From Paracoccaceae bacterium (GTDB lineage Bacteria > Pseudomonadota > Alphaproteobacteria > Rhodobacterales > Rhodobacteraceae), in assembly GCA_026982515.1 (NCBI GenBank), contig JALSGY010000502.1, positions 1-8,210 of the forward strand: a DNA stretch of 8,210 nucleotides. The letters run 5' to 3'. Every line of letters begins with the position of its first letter. Position 1 is the first letter of the stretch. The position numbers were made by a program, and so were the translations under genes. The notes beneath the pieces were generated by a model. That model did no database searches. It was given only the letters and a program-made list of their open reading frames with translations, and was not told the origin of the DNA. Below, one piece after another: positions 5,688 to 8,210 of this stretch.

Positions 5688-7007
5688 TCAACCGGGCTCG
5701 GCGCCGGCCTCCAGTGCCGGGTAATGCCAGCCGAGCGTCAGCGCACGGATGGCGTTGAACAGCACCAGCGCCAGCCACAGCCCATGGTTTTCGAAAGCCG
5801 GCAGCAGGGGGGCCAGCAGTGCCAGGTAGGCCAGCCCCGAGAGGATCATCGCGTTGCGCATCTCGCGGGTGCGTGTGGCGCCGATGAAGATGCCGTCGAG
5901 CATCCAGGAGGGAAAGCCGGTCAGCGCCCCGAACACCGCCCAGGCCAGATAGAGCCGCCCCGCCTCGCGGACCTCGGGCGCGGTGGCCATCACGTCGATC
6001 AGCCACGGTCCGGCCAGCCAGAAGAACAGCGCCAGCGGCAGCGCCACCGCCGCCCCCCATTGCGAGGAAAGCAGGGCAGCGCGGCGCAGCGCAGCGCGGT
6101 TGCGCGCCCCCAGCGCGGCCCCCACCAGCGCTTCGGCCGCGAAGGCAAAGCCGTCCAGCGCATAGGCCATGATATAGAGGAACTGCAGCAATACCTGGTT
6201 GGCTGCCAGGGTGACGTCGCCGAACCTGGCGCCCAGGAACAGGAAGCTCATGAACACCGCCTGCAGGGTGACCGAACGCAGCATGATGTCGCCGTTGACC
6301 ACCATCATCCGCTTCAGGCGCGCGCGATCGAAGATCCGGGGCCAGTCGCGCCACTGACGGCCCGAGAACGCCCCCCGGCACAGCCACAGCCCCAGCACCA
6401 GGCCGCTCCACTCGGCCAGCAGCGTGGCCGCCGCAACCCCCGGCACGCCCCAGCCCAGTCCGAGCACGAACCACAGATCCAGGCCGATGTTCAGCCCGTT
6501 CATCCACAGCTGCAGCACCAACACCCCGCGGGTGCGCTCGGTGGCGATCAGCCAGCCGGTAACCGCGTAAAGCGAGATCGCCGCCGGCGCCCCCCAGATG
6601 CGGATCGCCAGATAGTCGCGGGCCAGCCCCTCGACCTCGGCAGAGGCAGGTGCCAGCGTGAAGGCGCCGGCAAACAGCAGCACCTGCGCGGCCACGAAGA
6701 CGAACCCGGCGGTGGCGCCGATCATCAGGGCGCGGGTGAGCAGCGCGCCCGTCTCTGCCTCGTCGCCGGCCCCGCGCGCCTGGGCCACCAGCCCGGTCGT
6801 GCCCATCCGCAGGAAGCCGAAAATCCAGTAGATCGCCGACAGAATCACCGCGCCGATACCCACCGCGCCGATGGGTGCCGCCGCACCGAGCTGACCCACC
6901 ACGCCGGTATCCACCGCGCCAAGAATCGGCACCGTGGCGTTGGACAGCACGATCGGAAGTGCGATGTGAAGGATCCGCCGGTGGGTGACCGGCACGGATT
7001 CAGCCAT
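5688..7007 (-). CDS. MATE family efflux transporter, DinF-like subgroup
   Basis: This 439-aa inner-membrane protein has about 12 hydrophobic segments in two homologous halves, the normal MATE size. It starts HRRILHIALPIVLSNATVPILGAVDTGVVGQLG, whose LPIVLSN...DT...G pattern is the typical first helix; RMGTTGLVAQARGAGD (about 67-82) is the conserved loop after the second helix, and the second half has LAANQVLLQFLYIMAYALDGFAFAAEALVG, close to DinF-type MATEs. The family exports drugs or metabolites in exchange for Na+ or H+; the substrate is unknown. The ATG at 7007 lies inside the upstream thioesterase gene (8-nt overlap) with no clear Shine-Dalgarno sequence, so translation is probably coupled. 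It is the last gene of a three-gene operon. Confidence 0.93.
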   Translation of the reverse strand: MAESVPVTHRRILHIALPIVLSNATVPILGAVDTGVVGQLGAAAPIGAVGIGAVILSAIYWIFGFLRMGTTGLVAQARGAGDEAETGALLTRALMIGATAGFVFVAAQVLLFAGAFTLAPASAEVEGLARDYLAIRIWGAPAAISLYAVTGWLIATERTRGVLVLQLWMNGLNIGLDLWFVLGLGWGVPGVAAATLLAEWSGLVLGLWLCRGAFSGRQWRDWPRIFDRARLKRMMVVNGDIMLRSVTLQAVFMSFLFLGARFGDVTLAANQVLLQFLYIMAYALDGFAFAAEALVGAALGARNRAALRRAALLSSQWGAAVALPLALFFWLAGPWLIDVMATAPEVREAGRLYLAWAVFGALTGFPSWMLDGIFIGATRTREMRNAMILSGLAYLALLAPLLPAFENHGLWLALVLFNAIRALTLGWHYPALEAGAEPG

Positions 7008-7509
7008 GGCGCGGCGGCATCAGGAAATGCCCCGTCGCCTGGGCGAACAGGCGCGAGCGGTTGTCCTGCCAGCCCTCCACATGCACCGAGGCATAGCGCC
7101 GCCCCGAGCGGTTGACCCGGGCCCGCGCATAGGCATCGCGCGGCAAGCCCGAGCGCAGGTAATCGACGGTGAAGTCGATGGTCTTGGGCAGTTTCGGCAG
7201 GTGGGACCGATCCACCGTGGCCGGATCGATCCGGCCGGCCTCGATGTCTTCCCACAACAGCGTCCAGCTCAGCTCGATGATCGCGGTCACCTCCAGGAAG
7301 GCGGCCGTGGCCCCACCGTGCAGCGCCGGCAGGAAGGGGTTGCCGATCAGTTTCTCGTCATACTCCATGGTGGCAGTGAGCTCGTCTCCGCGGCGGTCGA
7401 ACCGGATGCCGAGAAAACGGATGTAGGGCACACCCTCGACCAGCGCCCTGAGTGCCGAATCACGGCGCTGCTTGATCACCTGAACGGGCTCGGGCTTGCG
7501 GCGGCTCAT
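7000..7509 (-). CDS. Hotdog-fold (PaaI-type) thioesterase, second paralog
   Basis: This 169-aa hotdog protein would hydrolyse acyl-CoA thioesters in the cytosol; the substrate is unknown. The key block LHGGATAAFLEVTA (63-76) has HGG at 64-66 and Glu73 at the position of the usual acidic catalytic residue. FLGIRFDRRGDELTATMEY (32-50) and TIDFTVDYLRSGLPRDAYARARV (110-132) are the first and later sheet strands. Compared with its neighbour it has a longer N-terminus and an insert of about 15 residues (about 84-100). The frame stays open to 7620, but the ATG at 7509 is chosen: it overlaps the upstream stop as ATGA and has GGAG 8 nt before it. It overlaps MATE by 8 nt at its end. Confidence 0.88.
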   Translation of the reverse strand: MSRRKPEPVQVIKQRRDSALRALVEGVPYIRFLGIRFDRRGDELTATMEYDEKLIGNPFLPALHGGATAAFLEVTAIIELSWTLLWEDIEAGRIDPATVDRSHLPKLPKTIDFTVDYLRSGLPRDAYARARVNRSGRRYASVHVEGWQDNRSRLFAQATGHFLMPPRHG

Positions 7510-7931
7510 CTTTCGCGCTCCACGGTGAAGGCGCCGGTGGCGGTGGCCACCGGGCGCGTGGCGTCCTCGTCGGTGGCGGTGGCGCGCACGAAGGCCACCG
7601 AGCGGGTCACGTGGTAGCACTCGGCGCGGGCGGTGATCATCTGGCCTGGCGTGGCGGGGCGCATGTAGTCGATGCGCAGGTCTATGGTTGCGGTGCCCAG
7701 CGCTCCGGTGGGGTGGCTCATGACCGCCGCCCCGCCGCAGGTATCCATCAGCGCCGAGACCGCCCCGCCATGGATCACCCCGGTTTCCGGGTCACCCACG
7801 AGGTGCTCGGCCCAGGGCATGCGGATGGTGGCGGTGCCATCGCCGATTTCCAGAAGCTCCATGCCCAGTGCTCTGGAATGCGGGATGGCCTCGATGAACT
7901 GGCGCGCCAGCGCCGCCTTTCGGTCATCCAT
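7506..7931 (-). CDS. Hotdog-fold (PaaI-type) thioesterase, first paralog
   Basis: This 141-aa PaaI/YbgC-like hotdog protein is a normal single-domain length and would cleave small or aromatic acyl-CoA esters in the cytosol. The signature GVIHGGAVSALMDTCGGAA spans 51-69, with HGG at 54-56 and the acidic Asp63. TIDLRIDYMRPATPGQMITARAE (81-103) is the conserved central strand region. The ATG has AAGGACAGCAGG upstream. It is the first gene of the operon with the second thioesterase (start and stop share ATGA) and MATE, and it is divergent from the MerR gene. The two hotdogs share the HGG block but differ elsewhere, so the duplication is old or they have separate origins. They could form a heteromer, which is inference. 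Confidence 0.92.
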   Translation of the reverse strand: MDDRKAALARQFIEAIPHSRALGMELLEIGDGTATIRMPWAEHLVGDPETGVIHGGAVSALMDTCGGAAVMSHPTGALGTATIDLRIDYMRPATPGQMITARAECYHVTRSVAFVRATATDEDATRPVATATGAFTVERER

Positions 7932-7978
7932 CCTGCTGTCCTTTCCTTTTCCCGTCCGAGTTATTCAGCCAGGTCCGC

Positions 7979-8013
7979 TGCACTGCAAGGGCAAACTTCT
8001 GCATCCGCAGTGC
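7979..8013. promoter_or_regulatory. Inverted repeats in the thioesterase/MerR divergent region, candidate MerR operator
   Basis: GCACTGC (7980-7986) is matched by GCAGTGC (8007-8013) in inverted orientation, 20 nt apart. The left arm lies in the 9-nt palindrome TGCACTGCA (7979-7987), and CTGC-ATCC-GCAG (7999-8010) forms another small dyad. MerR regulators bind dyads between divergent promoters, so this is the most likely site, but the exact arms are uncertain. Confidence 0.35.
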
Positions 8014-8015
8014 GA

Positions 8016-8044
8016 TTGAACCTGCTCATCGATCTGACTACTCT
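8016..8044 (+). promoter_or_regulatory. Candidate promoter of the MerR gene
   Basis: TTGAAC (8016-8021) followed after 17 nt by TACTCT (8039-8044) lies 20 nt before the ATG, with AGGAG (8051-8055) as ribosome-binding site between. The -10 is weak. The inverted repeat arm at 8007-8013 abuts the -35, which would suit autoregulation. Confidence 0.3.
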
Positions 8045-8063
8045 TGCCCGAGGAGAAATTCCC

Positions 8064-8210
8064 ATGTCAGACACCCGGCTCAGCTTCAAGGAAATGTGCG
8101 CCCTGTTCGAGGTGACGCCACGCACCCTGCGCTATTACGAGTATATCGAGCTGCTCTCGCCCGAGCGCGAAGGCCGCGCACGTTTCTATACCCCGCGCGA
8201 GGTGGCGCGC
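8064..8210 (+). CDS. MerR-family transcriptional regulator (N-terminal part)
   Basis: Only the first 49 codons are in the window; the frame is open at the right edge. The translation SFKEMCALFEVTPRTLRYYE followed by YIELLSPEREGRARFYTPREVAR is a textbook MerR winged helix-turn-helix: helix-turn-helix at about 7-24, the RTLRYYE motif at 20-26, and the wing R-x-x-R-F-Y at 38-42. The ATG has AGGAG 8 nt upstream. The dimerisation and effector part lies outside, so the inducer cannot be told. Similar proteins, from memory, neighbour acyl-CoA dehydrogenase and beta-oxidation genes in Rhodobacterales; the divergent thioesterases fit that, but it is inference. Confidence 0.92.
   Translation, partial: MSDTRLSFKEMCALFEVTPRTLRYYEYIELLSPEREGRARFYTPREVAR

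Noticed and set aside
5613..7115. 500-codon open frame on the + strand opposite MATE
   Set aside because: It mirrors a well-supported membrane protein gene; the product is Gln/His/Arg/Pro-rich low-complexity without any recognisable family.
1..8210. Mobile element, CRISPR array, tRNA or rRNA
   Set aside because: No transposase or integrase, no regular direct-repeat array, no tRNA-like cloverleaf and no rRNA stretch were seen; base composition looks even throughout.

Overview
The window looks like chromosome from a GC-rich alphaproteobacterium, most likely a member of the Rhodobacterales (Roseobacter/Paracoccus-type). This rests on the strong G/C third-position bias, a class 2 (membrane-type) dihydroorotate dehydrogenase preceded by a DUF952 gene, a double-ATPase peptide-type ABC gene, and a short intergenic motif that I associate from memory with this group. 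There is no phage, transposon, CRISPR array, tRNA or rRNA signal. The content is mostly ordinary chromosomal genes, with a few points worth a second look.

Layout. (1) 1-893, +: the C-terminal half of a fused double-NBD ATPase of an oligopeptide/dipeptide-type ABC importer, cut by the left edge. It is followed by a stop-adjacent hairpin and the first copy of a dispersed motif. (2) 959-2023, +: a secreted protein with an HExxH zinc-protease signature and C-terminal TPR-like helices. (3) A strong hairpin at 2059-2083 separates it from a convergent gene at 2111-3637, -, a periplasmic UshA/5'-nucleotidase-family protein whose N-terminal metal site has lost usual ligands. (4) A 176-nt divergent control region precedes a tight + strand operon, 3814-5551: DUF952 protein, pyrD and an ArsC-family reductase. 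Each junction overlaps by 10 nt, and the first gene has no evident ribosome-binding site. (5) Between convergent operons (5552-5687) lie hairpins and the second copy of the motif, on the - strand. (6) A - strand operon, 7931 to 5688, encodes two hotdog (PaaI-type) thioesterases and a DinF-type MATE transporter, with overlaps of 3 nt and 8 nt. (7) A divergent promoter region with TGCA-rich inverted repeats lies between that operon and the start of a MerR-family regulator (8064 to the right edge, +).

How they work together. pyrD supplies the fourth step of pyrimidine synthesis. The 5'-nucleotidase-like protein could salvage nucleosides or phosphate in the periplasm, but its altered metal site makes activity uncertain. 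The MerR gene is divergent from the thioesterase operon and may control it; MerR regulators of this kind often sit by acyl-CoA catabolism genes, which would fit thioesterase neighbours, but this is inference. The best candidates for something little described are the hairpin-plus-motif unit at gene ends, the HExxH-TPR protein, and the nucleotidase variant.
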